The notes below the pieces were generated by a model. It saw only the letters and a program-made list of their open reading frames with translations. It did not search any database and was not told the DNA's origin. Below, piece by piece: positions 48,950 through 61,951 of a stretch of DNA of 64,000 nt; the first letter of the stretch is position 1; the number at the start of each line of letters is the position of its first letter. This DNA is from Ipomoea triloba. Lineage: Eukaryota > Streptophyta > Magnoliopsida > Solanales > Convolvulaceae. The DNA is taken from positions 23,640,165-23,704,164 of the forward strand of contig NC_044919.1 in NCBI RefSeq assembly GCF_003576645.1, given 5' to 3'. The position numbers and the translations under genes are program-made.

Positions 48950-50342
48950 GAGTTAATAACCAAAATGGTCCCTCGATTATGTCGTAATTACCAATTTGGT
49001 CCTCGACTATCATTCTTACACAATTAAGTCCTCAACTATGTAATTTTTACCTAATTTAGTCCTCTGTTAATTTGACTGTTTGTTAACTGTCAAAAATAAG
49101 GATAAAGTTGTAATTTTACAAGCTTTCTCCTTCTTCCTCATTTAGCAATGCCAAACCCTATAATAAACTCAGATCGGCTTCCGACCGTCCAAAAGTCACT
49201 GAAAATCAAAGCCTTAGGCTAATTTATCCATACCAGTACACCAGAGCCTTCGCCAATGATAAAGTCGGCCATCCCGTTTTTATCCCATGGCCTTGAAGCC
49301 TTTTTTGGTTCGTCGTTTCTCTGAGACAAGGCACTACAAGCTATGAAGCCACCCACCCCAACAAGAATGACAGCTGCTTCAGTCCCTCCAACCACCATGA
49401 TATTCGCTTCGCCCCTTCTAACGTGATTTGCAGCAGCATAGAAGTAGTAATTTGCAATTGCACAAGCTGATGAAATGGAGTAATTTGGACCCATTAAACC
49501 AGTGTCTATAGCCAACAATGTTCAACCCATGTGTCTATTAAACTGATTCCACTCTATCGCTCAAGAAGATAGTCATAGAATTTATAACTTCACTGCCAAA
49601 CACATAAATAAGGCCCATTTCAATTGTGACAATTCTTTTCTCGGGGTCTGTTTCTCGCTTGGGAGCCGAAACATTTTATGATACCATGGCCCTGATCCTC
49701 CTGTTTCTTGGAGCTGGAAAGAGGAAACTATATTCTCAACGCCACATTAAACTTCTACATGGAGAGGGATGTTCTACCATTATTCAGTTTATCAAGACCA
49801 TGGGCACCACCAACTTTTTCGTTTAGTAATTACAACGAACAATTGTTATGATTAAAAAAAAGGCCCATACAAATGCCTTCATTAATCTATATAATTTGCA
49901 GCAGAAAAAATGATCAAGATCTACTATAGTGTTAGACTACTCATCTCACAAAATGCAATGAAACATCTGATGAGTGCTCGGATCGGCTCTCCGATGCACA
50001 ACCACTACTTGATGAAATAAAATCCTAGAAAATAAATCCGACCGTCAATCGATGCACAATCGTGAAGAGCCCAAGAATTTGATTTTCAGTGATTTTTTAA
50101 CAGTCAAAAGCCGATTGGAGCGTATTGATGCATAGGTTTGGTGCGGCTAAATGGGGAGGAAGGAGAAAGCATGTAAAATTACAATTTTATCCCTACTTTT
50201 GACAGTCAACAAACAGTCAAATTAACATAGGACTAAATTGGATAAAAATTGCTTAGTTGAGGACTTAATTGGGTAAGAATGGTAGTCGAGGACCAAATTG
50301 GTAATTACGGTATAGTCGAGGGACCATTTTAGTTATTAACTC
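48950..50342. mobile_element. Pack-MULE carrying KAS I gene fragments
   Basis: The 1,393 bp element has ~265 bp terminal inverted repeats (48,950-49,215 and 50,075-50,342), both starting GAGTTAATAAC when read inward. Both continue through AAATGGTCCCTCGA, AATTTGGTCCTCGACTA and AATTTGACTGTTTGTT. The flanking 9 bp duplication TTTAAAAAC is exact, the Mutator signature. The interior encodes no transposase but holds host-derived KAS I exons on the minus strand. Mobilisation by a FAR1/MURA-type transposase, like the one decaying next to it, is inference. Confidence 0.92.
49207..49720 (-). pseudogene. Captured 3-ketoacyl-ACP synthase I (KAS I) fragment
   Basis: The minus strand first gives the N-terminal region after the transit peptide (RNRRIRAMVS, SAPKRETDPEKRIVTIEMGL, then SGISLID). 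It then jumps to TLLAIDTGLMGPNYSISSAC, AIANYYFYAAANHVRRGEAN, IMVVGGTEAAVI and SQRNDEPKKASRPWDKNGMA, ending GEGSGVLVWIN. Between SLID and TLLAID about 110 residues of KAS I are absent. The active-site Cys (SSAC) is retained, while the catalytic His residues lie downstream and are missing. A TGA replaces a Ser codon at about 49,522 and a TAG lies in the N-terminal part. The parent enzyme elongates acyl-ACP in plastids. This copy cannot. Confidence 0.9.
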
Positions 50343-50351
50343 TTTAAAAAC

Positions 50352-50715
50352 TAATAGAAAATACACATACACAAATCAAACTATATCATTGAACTCATAC
50401 ACACATTAAGATATGGTTAATTATCCTCTAAATTTGTCATTGACCTAAAATGACAAAAATTTGAACCTCCAAAACTTGGATGCACAAGATATCCATCTCC
50501 AGCAATATTAGAAATAACATCTTCAACTTAAGACTGAACAGCTGCTTTTGTTTTAGATGCAACCACATGTGCAAGATGCTTTCGTCCCCTTGCTTTATTG
50601 TATTTCTTTCGAATAATACTAACGGCCTACTTGATGGATCCTTTATAACACCGCTTGAGGATCCTATGTCACATTCTTCAAAGAAAATAAGACCACAATC
50701 ATCTTCGACTCTTCT
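50352..50715. other. Short non-coding stretch downstream of FAR1-type transposase
   Basis: No gene assigned. It may contain the 3' end of the minus-strand transposase. Confidence 0.4.
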
Positions 50716-51337
50716 CTAGCCATCTCCAACTATTCGTTCACATATTTTTCGTATTTTACTGTTTTCTTGACAAGAAACAATCAACCTTTGAAATTTCCTA
50801 GTGATTTCTAAAATCCAAACAGAAGAGGCAACATTAACACTGTGAGATATTGACGAGATATCAACATTGTCGACTTCAACAACTTTTTTAGTCAATCTCT
50901 TCAAAATATATTTGTCGGGGACTTTAGACACACAGTGCACATTAAAAATGCGTAAACAATGACAGTACAGAATCCTTATTTTAGTAAACAACTTGCAGTT
51001 ATAACCAATATCCAACTCCTTAACTTTAAAAATCACTTCATGCCTAATAATATCATCAGGCCTCTAAACATGATACTTATACACATTGTCTTCAAATAAC
51101 ACACAATCTTGATAGCATGTTGCACCTTTCAAAAACTGTTCTTCAAACAAGTAATGGGCTTGTTTGGTTATCAGCGGTTAGATTTTAGCGGTAGCGGATT
51201 GTGTTAGCGGTTATCAAATAGCGGATTATATTAGCGGGTTTGACCAGTGGATTGTATTAGCAGTTTGTAAAAAGATGTTTGGTAAAATTAGCTGTTTAGA
51301 TTAGCGGTTAACATGTAAAATGACCAAAAGGGTATAC

Positions 51338-51340
51338 ATA

Positions 51341-51437
<97 letters not shown>

Positions 51438-51438
51438 A
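51338..51438. repeat. (TA)n microsatellite inside the hairpin-chain MITE
   Basis: About 100 bp of almost pure AT dinucleotide repeat. Tyr/Ile repeat frames here are by-products. Confidence 0.95.
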
Positions 51439-51514
51439 CAATAAATAATAAATAATAAATAATAACAATAATAATAATTTTTTAAAATTAAAAAAACAAA
51501 AAAAAAATAAAAAA

Positions 51515-51537
51515 GGGGAGGGGGGTGGGGGGAGGGG
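51515..51537 (+). other. G-quadruplex motif
   Basis: Four G-runs of 4, 6, 6 and 4 bases are separated by single A, T and A bases, meeting the usual G3+N1-7 quadruplex pattern. It lies directly before the first hairpin of the chain. Confidence 0.85.
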
Positions 51538-51825
51538 AGCCACACGGCTCCCCTTTGTTTCCCCACTTATCCCACATCGGTGGGATAAGTGGGGAGTGGA
51601 GCCTTGAGGCTCCTATAAAAGGAGCCTCAAGGCTCCATTTTTCATTCAATCAGTTTGCCCAGCGCAGGCGGTGCGCTGGGCAAACTGTAAGTTTTAAATT
51701 TTTTTTTTTTATATATAAGGGCGTTTTGGGGAAAGTAATACTTTCCCCAAAACGCCAAATGCAAAACGCTGCTATATGCAGCGTTTTGTATATTGGCGGT
51801 TTGGAGCAAATCCGCTGCTCCAAAC
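51534..51825. repeat. Chain of seven consecutive perfect inverted repeats
   Basis: Arms and loops: 51,534-51,541/51,546-51,553 (8 bp, GGGGAGCC); 51,561-51,575/51,580-51,594 (15 bp, CCCCACTTATCCCAC); 51,597-51,614/51,620-51,637 (18 bp, TGGAGCCTTGAGGCTCCT); 51,651-51,666/51,672-51,687 (16 bp, CAGTTTGCCCAGCGCA); 51,720-51,737/51,739-51,756 (18 bp, GGCGTTTTGGGGAAAGTA); 51,762-51,772/51,778-51,788 (11 bp, CAAAACGCTGC); 51,799-51,808/51,816-51,825 (10 bp, GTTTGGAGCA). All arms pair without mismatch. The last three share CAAAACGC/GCGTTTTG words. Confidence 0.92.
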
Positions 51826-52289
51826 AAGGCCAATATATCTCAATTGTATAAATTTTCCTAGCATGTGAAAGAATCTTAACATGATCAATAGCAATTGTAG
51901 GTACACCTTACAAACAACGAATATCTTTCCCATTCTGTCTACTTCCACTCCGAGACAACACTAACAAATGAGCTATAAAAATCACACATTTCAACAGTCT
52001 TGGATAACCTTTTAGAAATAGAGTGATTTGTAGTTTCACTCCTTTCTGAAGATAAAATCCCACCCAAAAAATAATCTTTATTAAATGCAGGACACCATTT
52101 TTCTCTATATTGATAAAGCTTTTCAATTGAAGAATTATTATGACATTTATATGTTGTAACTATCATGAAGTAACATAACATGTATATTAAGCAAACATAT
52201 TCAAGTACTATGATACACATTCAGAAACACAATGATGAAGACACATAAACCAAAACTAGAGATATAGATAGTCAAACTTACAAGTACTT

Positions 52290-52500
52290 AGACAAAAACT
52301 CAATGGGTATGTTATGGGTAATAATTATTTACTTTTAGGAATGAAATTCTATGCATACAGAGTATTAATTTTGTACATGGTTGGTAAATGGATTTCTGTA
52401 TATGGGTTTGTTATATATGCTGATTATGTTTCTGTATTATGAGGTAAAGTTTTGTGTATTATGCGTGATAATTCTGTACCAAATGTAGAATGATAGCAAA
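52290..52500. repeat. Degenerate copies of the ~118 bp repeat
   Basis: TGTGTATTATGCGTGATAAT and TTCTGTAC words resemble the array at 48.4-48.9 kb. They are spaced irregularly. Confidence 0.45.
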
Positions 52501-52546
52501 ACATATATTAAGTAAACATATTCAAGTGCTATGATTCATATATAGA

Positions 52547-52779
52547 AGAGTTTTTGCTCAAAATGATCCTTCGACTACTGCTCATTCTCAATTTTGCATT
52601 TCGACTTTCAATTTCATCAAATGTGGTCCCTCAATTTTCAAAAACTCACCCAATTTAATCCTCCGTTAGATATTACGTTTTCTCAACGTTAAAATGGGGG
52701 GTATTTTGGCCCATTAACCTATTTTGTGTCTAATACACTCAGCAATAGTTGAGGGACCATTTTGGAAGAAAAAAACTCT
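52547..52779. mobile_element. Small MITE with MULE-like ends
   Basis: Left end AGAGTTTTTGCTCAAAATGA then TCCTTCGACTACTGCT. Reverse-complemented right end AGAGTTTTTTTCTTCCAAAA then TGGTCCCTCAACTATTGCT. The ends contain the AAAATGGTCCCTC word also seen in the Pack-MULE. A target duplication could not be confirmed. Confidence 0.6.
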
Positions 52780-53370
52780 TTGCTTTATTTCATTTCTGTT
52801 TTTAGACTCTATCAAATTAGAATTTTGTAGATTTTTTTCTCACAAATATAAATTGTTAAAATCTCACACTTGAACCCCAAAATTTTCAACTTTCCCTATA
52901 GAGTTTTTTTTTCGTCTAAACATACAAACTTTTCATCTATCCTATCAAGTTTTACAATACGTTTTGCAACTTTTATAAATACTCATATACTTTTTATTTT
53001 TATCTTTTTATGTTCATATATATCTAAAAATAATAATACTAAAAGTTTAATAGACAATCAATCACTATGTATCACAATAAATATTATTTTTATCTTTGAA
53101 ATAACATTATTTTTTTTTCCAGTTTAGACACTAAAAGAGTGCAAAATGTAAGGAAAATGTTATACCAGAATGTAAGTTTTTCCAATAAACTTCTCGATTG
53201 AGTCGAAAAGTAAACTCTTGGCTGTGACTGGAATGTAAGTTTTACTTCATAGTCATACGACCGAGGGACACACTTCTCGGTCAGAGAGGTGCTTATGGCA
53301 CTTCTCGATCAGTGGCAAAATGTTTAAAAATATTTTTGGAAAGTTGGTTTAACTTAGCTTGCAAGGCCAT

Positions 53371-53388
53371 TAGTTTTATTCCAAAGTT
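53371..53388. repeat. SINE target-site duplication, left
   Basis: TAGTTTTATTCCAAAGTT, 18 bp, exactly repeated at 53,563-53,580. Confidence 0.92.
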
Positions 53389-53562
53389 TTTTTAACGAGG
53401 TTTTCTCCTCGCCCTATGACCCTAGCCTGCAAAGAATCACAAGGAGGTAAACCAGCCTAGGTTACCCATAGCTGATCGGCTCAACCTAAGGGTTTGAGGA
53501 TCGAACCTCCAACCTCTCGGTTGTAGGTAGTGCACTCTTACCACCAGGGTTGTCCTTACGGA
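53389..53562 (-). mobile_element. tRNA-derived SINE
   Basis: On the minus strand the 174 bp unit begins TCCGTAAGGACAACCC. It carries a box A-like TGGTGGTAAGAGTGC and, about 35 bp later, a box B GGTTCGATCCTC, the internal RNA polymerase III promoter. It ends with an A-rich tail (TTAAAAA) at 53,389. The exact 18 bp duplication either side is typical of LINE-mediated retroposition. It is inserted in the FAR1-type transposase pseudogene. It is not a tRNA gene: the rest of the cloverleaf is absent. Confidence 0.88.
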
Positions 53563-54010
53563 TAGTTTTATTCCAAAGTTAGTACAAACCATAACTATCA
53601 TTTCCAAATCTCTGGCTACCAAGCAGTACATCATGCAAATGCACAACAAATGACTTCTCATTCTTTATCACAATCCACATCTCATTCCCATCTAAATCAA
53701 ATTGAACAAATGCACAACAACATGTTCGAACATCAACCTTTGAATAACAACCATTTCCTAAATTCTTTTAAATCCAGCTTTCAAACAATGAACCTTATTC
53801 ATCTTCACTGTTTTTGTAGCAGTACTATATCTTTGCTTAACCCTCCTCACACTAAAACCTAATCTAAAAGCATAGCCATTATAAATCCCATATGCTTCAT
53901 CAATAGAACTCACTAACAACCCTAACAAATCTTCATCAGCTGCAAAACACAAAAGTTTAAGTACCTCTAAGATGAAGGTACAAAATCCATTACTAGAATA
54001 CACAGAAAGT

Positions 54011-54964
54011 CAAAACACAAAGCACAGAAACTCATCACAACATACACAGAACTCATCTCAATGTTTACACTACTCCAATGGTTAACATACAAAATCGATG
54101 ACCATAATATACATAATTCATAACCATAATGTACAGAAAATGATAACACCAGATACATAAACTCATCACAAGATACGCATAGCTCATCTTACACTACTCC
54201 AGTGATTAACATAAAAGTTAATCACCATAATGTACATAAATTGAAATCATCAAATACAGAAACTCATCAGAAAATACGCACATCCAATACAAACATAATC
54301 AAACTAAAATGTCAACAACAATCCTATAACTGTTCTTAGATAATTGAACCAACGAATATCACATATGAATTCAATTATTTGCATCAACAAATAAAATAAA
54401 AAAACAAGCGAAAATCAATATAAAAACTTGGGGTAGAATCGTTTGTAACTGCCAATCCCATCAGAGCATTGTCTCGTTTGTCACTGCCAACTCCTGCTGC
54501 GCAATCACCTCATCTATTTCGAAAGAGAGAGAAAATTGCGAAGATCAGATTGAGAGAGAAAACTGCCAATTTGAACAACAACGCGAAAGGAAGGAAATTG
54601 CTAAAAAAAAATTTAGAAGTAAATGGCAGAAAACGAGAAATGGGATTTCCAAAAATAAAATAAAATTAAGCAATAGGTACAAAACGACGTCATTTTGGAC
54701 CAGGGACTACAATGCATTGTGCACCCCGATCCACGATATAATTTACTATTTGCAATCGTTATATATAAATTTGAAAAAATACTACTTATATTCCTAAATT
54801 CTACTATCAATTTTTACTCCCTTACACAAAATTTTGATGTTGATATTATTCATAGGACTCATATAATGAAGAAAACTAATCATTAATTACCACATCAGGG
54901 AGTAAAAGTGAGGGAGTAAAAGTGATAGAGTAAATATAGAGAATCCATGTAGTAGAACTAAAAA
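54011..54964. other. Region between the MULE remains and RPL19-2
   Basis: 54,020-54,310 has repeats of AATGTACA(T/G)AAAT and ACTCATCACAA(C/G)ATAC words, the inverted counterpart of words at 46.2-48.9 kb, supporting one MULE spanning both. 54,680-54,740 has CAAAACGACGTCATTTTGGA (a palindromic CRE-like core) and may lie near the MULE's right end. No gene seen. Confidence 0.45.
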
Positions 54965-55037
54965 ATGTGGGGTCGTTTTACAATTAAGGAAAAAATGAAT
55001 GCTAGAACGAATTTTCACTGGGGATCCTCCTCTCTAG

Positions 55038-55079
55038 AACCCTAACCCTAAACGAGTATCTAAAGCACTACATATAAAA
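55038..55079 (+). promoter_or_regulatory. RPL19-2 core promoter: telo-box and TATA box
   Basis: AACCCTAACCCTAAAC at 55,038-55,053 is a double telo-box, and CATATAAAA at 55,071-55,079 a TATA box. It is conserved with RPL19-1, which has a single intact telo-box copy. Confidence 0.8.
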
Positions 55080-55148
55080 GCTGCAGTGCTTCCTTTCTTC
55101 TAAACTCTTGGGCTGCAATCCTAGCACCGAGGAGGCCAGGAAGCAACG

Positions 55149-58783
<3,635 letters not shown>

Positions 58784-59411
58784 ATGATGTGACATCTCTT
58801 GGAAAGGTGATGTTGAGACATTGTTCCTCCAGACGTCATATAATCATATTTACTGTTTTTTGGTCAATTTTGTTGTTAAAACACTGGTTGAATGTTTCTG
58901 TTACTGTAATACGTACTTAATGTCACTTAATGTGCTTCATTATCTCTGTGATTTTTGTCTTCACTAGAAGATAACAGGAAAGATTTGCTTGACAGAATGA
59001 CAGTTGGATTAATTTTATTTACTCTGTATTTTTCATGATCTTTCAAGGCAAATGATAGCTCCTTTCCCTGCTGACTTATATGGGGATGATAGATTTCTTA
59101 ACAAAATTTTCAAATAGTATTTTTATTATGAAAATTTTCAATTTATAATTGGATTGAATTTGGGTGAATTTCTCTTTTTATTGTGATGACATAACATATT
59201 TGGAAATTGTCCTTTTCCTCTAATAAATTTAAGATGTGGGAGTCAACTTATCATTTTTCGTGTCAATAATCATCAGGGGAAAGAGAGCCTCAAATGCCTT
59301 CTGAGATTTAATTAAAATGCTTAAAAGTTTATGCAATCTGGATCGATTGTGCATAGTAAATCAATAACAACTAGAAAGGCTTCCTGTCCCACAAACAGTG
59401 ATTGTTACAAT
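58784..59411. other. RPL19-2 3' flank
   Basis: Homologous to the flank of RPL19-1. It contains the presumed 3' UTR and no further gene. Confidence 0.6.
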
Positions 59412-59774
59412 TGTTATATGCAATTGCTTGCTGTACACGAATAGGAATTGACAAAGACGAAACGGTGACGTTTGACGATTGCGGTTAAAGAGCTGTTAGA
59501 AGATCTTCGCGAACGACGTCGTTGGATTGACAGTTGAAGCGGTTAAGGAGAAGCCTTCAGACGACGCCGTTTAAGTCTTGGGAGGGAATCAGCTGCAACT
59601 CCGGAAAAGAAGGAATGTGGTTAATTTTTGCATTCATCCTGTATTTAGCTAAGTAGTGGGATTCTGTTTTACGTTATGCTAATGCAAAGTTCAATTTCTC
59701 TCTTCTCTCTTCTTCCAATTTCTCAAACCCTAAATCCCAAATTCTTTCCCCAAATTTCTGTTGTGTTCTCAACA
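59412..59774 (+). repeat. Probable 5' LTR of the gypsy element
   Basis: The end AACA just before the PBS is clear. The start is set at TGTTATATGCAATTG because that gives TGTT...AACA ends and lies where homology to the RPL19-1 flank stops. A start at 59,419 is also possible. Confidence 0.5.
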
Positions 59775-59776
59775 AT

Positions 59777-59788
59777 TGGTATTAGAGC
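59777..59788 (+). promoter_or_regulatory. Primer binding site, initiator tRNA-Met type
   Basis: TGGTATTAGAGC differs by one base from the usual TGGTATCAGAGC. Confidence 0.8.
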
Positions 59789-59800
59789 TCTGCACCATGG

Positions 59801-61618
59801 ATGAACGAGTTCACACTGGAAGCTGCTGTGGGTGAGCTTCGCACCCAGACGCAGGCTACTCAAGAATCAGTGGCCACCTTGACAACACAGGTTACAGATC
59901 TGTCTAGCCAATTCGGTAGCCTGCGGGAGGAGCTACTTCAGTTACTGAGGCTCAATAGGCCAGTACCTCCAATCTTCAGCAACTCCCCCGGCCAATCTTC
60001 AGTGCATGGGAGGTTTCCTGGAGAGCCAAGTAGGGCCGAGGTTTCCTGGAGAGCCAAGTAGGGCCGAGGAACGCCCAACTGGGAGACCGGACAAAGCTCC
60101 CATGCCAGACCCTGTTGTTGCTGAGGAAGAGGATCAAGAGTTGGTAACTCCCAAAGGGTTGGATCGGCCACCTAGAGTCAATATGGACTGGGCTCCCAGG
60201 AGGGGAAGTGTGGATGGATTGAGGCAGAATGCTGGTCAGATCCACGAGATAACACTCAGGTATAAGGCTGAATTTCCGGTTTTTGATTACGCACAACCTA
60301 GACAGTGGATCAGTAGGTGTGAGAAGTTCTTCATAATTTCCCATGTCCCTAGGCATGAAATCATGAACCTTCTGTATGTGAATCTCACAGGAAGGGTAGG
60401 GCTATGGTATGAGGGTTATATAAATGGGTTGAGAGAGGATTTCCAGTGGGCTAGATTTGCGGAGGTTGTATGTAAGAGGTTTGGAGATGGTGGTGTGTCA
60501 TTGATGGAAGATTTTGCTACTTTCAAGCAGAGTGGGGGGGTAGATGATTTCATTGATGGATTTGAGGACTTTAAAAGCCTACTGTTGCAATCACACCCCT
60601 ATCTCCCTGAACACTATTTTGTGGAGAACTATGTTGCTAGATTGAAACCAGGGTTGAGGTGTTTTGTGAGAACAGATAGGCCTAGAAGTTAGGAGGATGC
60701 CATCTGGTTTGCAAGACAATATGAAAAAGAGTTGAAAACTACTGACAATCCAAAAAATCCATCCTGGAACACCAAGCCCATACAAACTGCTAGACCTTTA
60801 ATTTCCAACCCAAATAGCCTCCCTAATCCAAACCCCACTCACAACCAAAAACCAACCCCACCTATACCTAATATCACCACAAAAAACCTTGAAATAAACC
60901 AGTTTAAAAACCAATTGAGAGAGCAGAGGAGGTGTTTTAAATGTTTTAACCCTTGGCAGCCAGGGCACAAGTGTAGTGGACCTACCTTTAATATCATAGA
61001 GGATCAAGTGGAGCTGGGAACCCCTGAATTAGTGGAACATGAGGGTGAAAGATTGGAATCTGATGAAGCTGAGGTTTCCCTATGTGGTGTTGTGGGAGGG
61101 GAAGGCCTAAATACTATTAAACTGTTGGGATTAGTGCAAAAACAGCCACTGGTTATATTGGTGGATAGTGGCAGTACTCACAGTTTTATAGATCCCAAAT
61201 TATTGTGCCAGCTAAGGAAAGCACCTGAGAAAGCCAAGCCTCTCAAAGTGACAGTGGCCAATGGAGAAACTGTGATCTGTGATTCAGTCTGTACTAAACT
61301 CAATTGGCAGATCCAACAAGAGCACTTTGTAAAGGATTTTAGGCTACTCAGATTGAGAGGCTGTGATATGGTATTGGGAATGGATTGGGTAGATCAGTTT
61401 GCTCCAATCCAGCTGCACAATAGACCCCCTGGAATTTCTTTTCACAAGGAAGGGAAAAAGGTGTTCCTTAAAGGATTGACTAAGAATGTGGTCCTCAAGG
61501 CTGCCACTGAAAAACAGCTTAAGAAATGGCATAAGGATGGGGTGCAAGGGTTCTTGGTGCAATGCACTTCCTCAAACCTCAAAGAGAACTCTAAAGAGTG
61601 TCACCTTAACCAAACAAA
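59801..61618 (+). pseudogene. Gypsy Gag-protease, with frameshift and stop
   Basis: Gag opens MNEFTLEAAVGELRTQTQAT. Retrotransposon_gag motifs follow: FPVFDYAQPRQWISRCEKFF, MNLLYVNLTGRVGLWYEGYI and FAEVVCKRFGD. The zinc knuckle is CFKCFNPWQPGHKC (60,930-60,975) and the aspartic protease has VILVDSGSTHSFID (61,150-61,195) and VLGMDW. A 28 bp tandem duplication at 60,010-60,065 shifts the frame, and a TAG at 60,690-60,692 interrupts Gag. The frame then runs unbroken into the family Y LTR at 61,619. Confidence 0.88.
60010..60065 (+). repeat. 28 bp tandem duplication in gag
   Basis: AGGTTTCCTGGAGAGCCAAG plus TAGGGCCG occurs twice in a row. Because 28 is not a multiple of three it breaks the frame. 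One copy would leave Gag continuous from MNEFTLEA to RPTGRPDKAP. Confidence 0.9.
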
Positions 61619-61950
61619 TGTTGGTCCCAAGGGGATGGGGTACAAGTCTAGAGGGGGGGGTGAATAGACTTGTATAAGATTTTGCAAATCTTTTCGACCT
61701 CTCGTGTGTATTGAACTTAGGATGTTTAGGTTCGATACCTCACGAGGTGAAGACAAAGTTTTATGAGCGGAAATGTTATCCCCTTTTAGTTAGCACGAGT
61801 TTGGGTTAGTTCAAGAGGTATGATTATATGCAGTGCAATCGAGAAGTTAGCGAGAGATAAAAGCAGAAAGTAAGTGCAAGAGAGATTTTTAAGTGGTTCG
61901 GCCAACCCGCCTACTTCCACTCTTCTTCCAGAAACTCCCTGGAAGGATTG
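61619..61950 (+). mobile_element. Family Y LTR, first 332 bp, cut by gap
   Basis: It starts TGTTGGTCCCAAGGGG and matches 23,590-23,920, then ends at the N. Confidence 0.88.
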
Positions 61951-61951
61951 N
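61951..61951. other. Single-base assembly gap (N)
   Basis: One N separates two nearly identical 2 kb blocks. Confidence 1.

Larger units (their letters stand above)
51156..51831. mobile_element. Hairpin-chain MITE inserted in the FAR1-type transposase
   Basis: The 676 bp element has related ends (GGGCTTGTTTGGTTATCAGC, and reverse-complemented right end GGCCTTGTTTGGAGCAGCGG) and a 3 bp AAT duplication (51,153-51,155, 51,832-51,834). Removing it restores the transposase frame (IEIYYLFEEQFLKG). The end words and 3 bp TSD suggest a PIF/Harbinger-like (Tourist) relative. The left third has GCGGTTAG/GCGGATT words, the middle a (TA)n run, and the right third a G-rich tract and seven perfect hairpins in a row. 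Confidence 0.78.
50716..54010 (-). pseudogene. FAR1/FRS-type MULE transposase, fragmented by three insertions
   Basis: From right to left: a FAR1 DNA-binding domain (IDEAYGIYNGYAFRLGFSVR, NKVHCLKAGFKR, then TCCCAFVQFDLDGNEMWIVI and FVVHLHD, 53,925-53,640); a transposase segment (KWCPAFNKDYFLGGILSSER, SETTNHSISKRL, 52,120-51,960); AIDHVKILSHARKIYTIEIY (51,895-51,835); FEEQFLKGATCYQDC (51,145-51,100); and a SWIM zinc finger (YNCKLFTKIRILYCHCLRIF, then KVPDKYILKRLTKK, 51,000-50,880). Stops and frameshifts occur throughout. Insertions: SINE at 53,389, MITE at 52,547 and hairpin MITE at 51,156. A host FRS transcription factor is less likely given the decay and the adjacent Ulp1-type gene. Confidence 0.75.
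59412..61618 (+). mobile_element. Ty3/gypsy (chromovirus-like) element, 5' part, interrupted by family Y LTR
   Basis: A probable 5' LTR (59,412 or 59,419 to 59,774) ends TGTTCTCAACA. It is followed by a PBS for initiator tRNA-Met, then Gag, zinc knuckle and protease on the plus strand. The coding sequence stops where a family Y LTR begins at 61,619. RT and integrase are not in the window. Confidence 0.8.

Noticed and set aside
49626..49826. 66-residue plus-strand frame
   Set aside because: A shadow of the minus-strand KAS I fragment.
51301..51543. Tyr-Ile repeat protein
   Set aside because: A translation of the (TA)n microsatellite.
53430..53562. tRNA gene
   Set aside because: Box A and box B are present but no acceptor stem or full cloverleaf. 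The 18 bp duplication and A-rich tail show a SINE.
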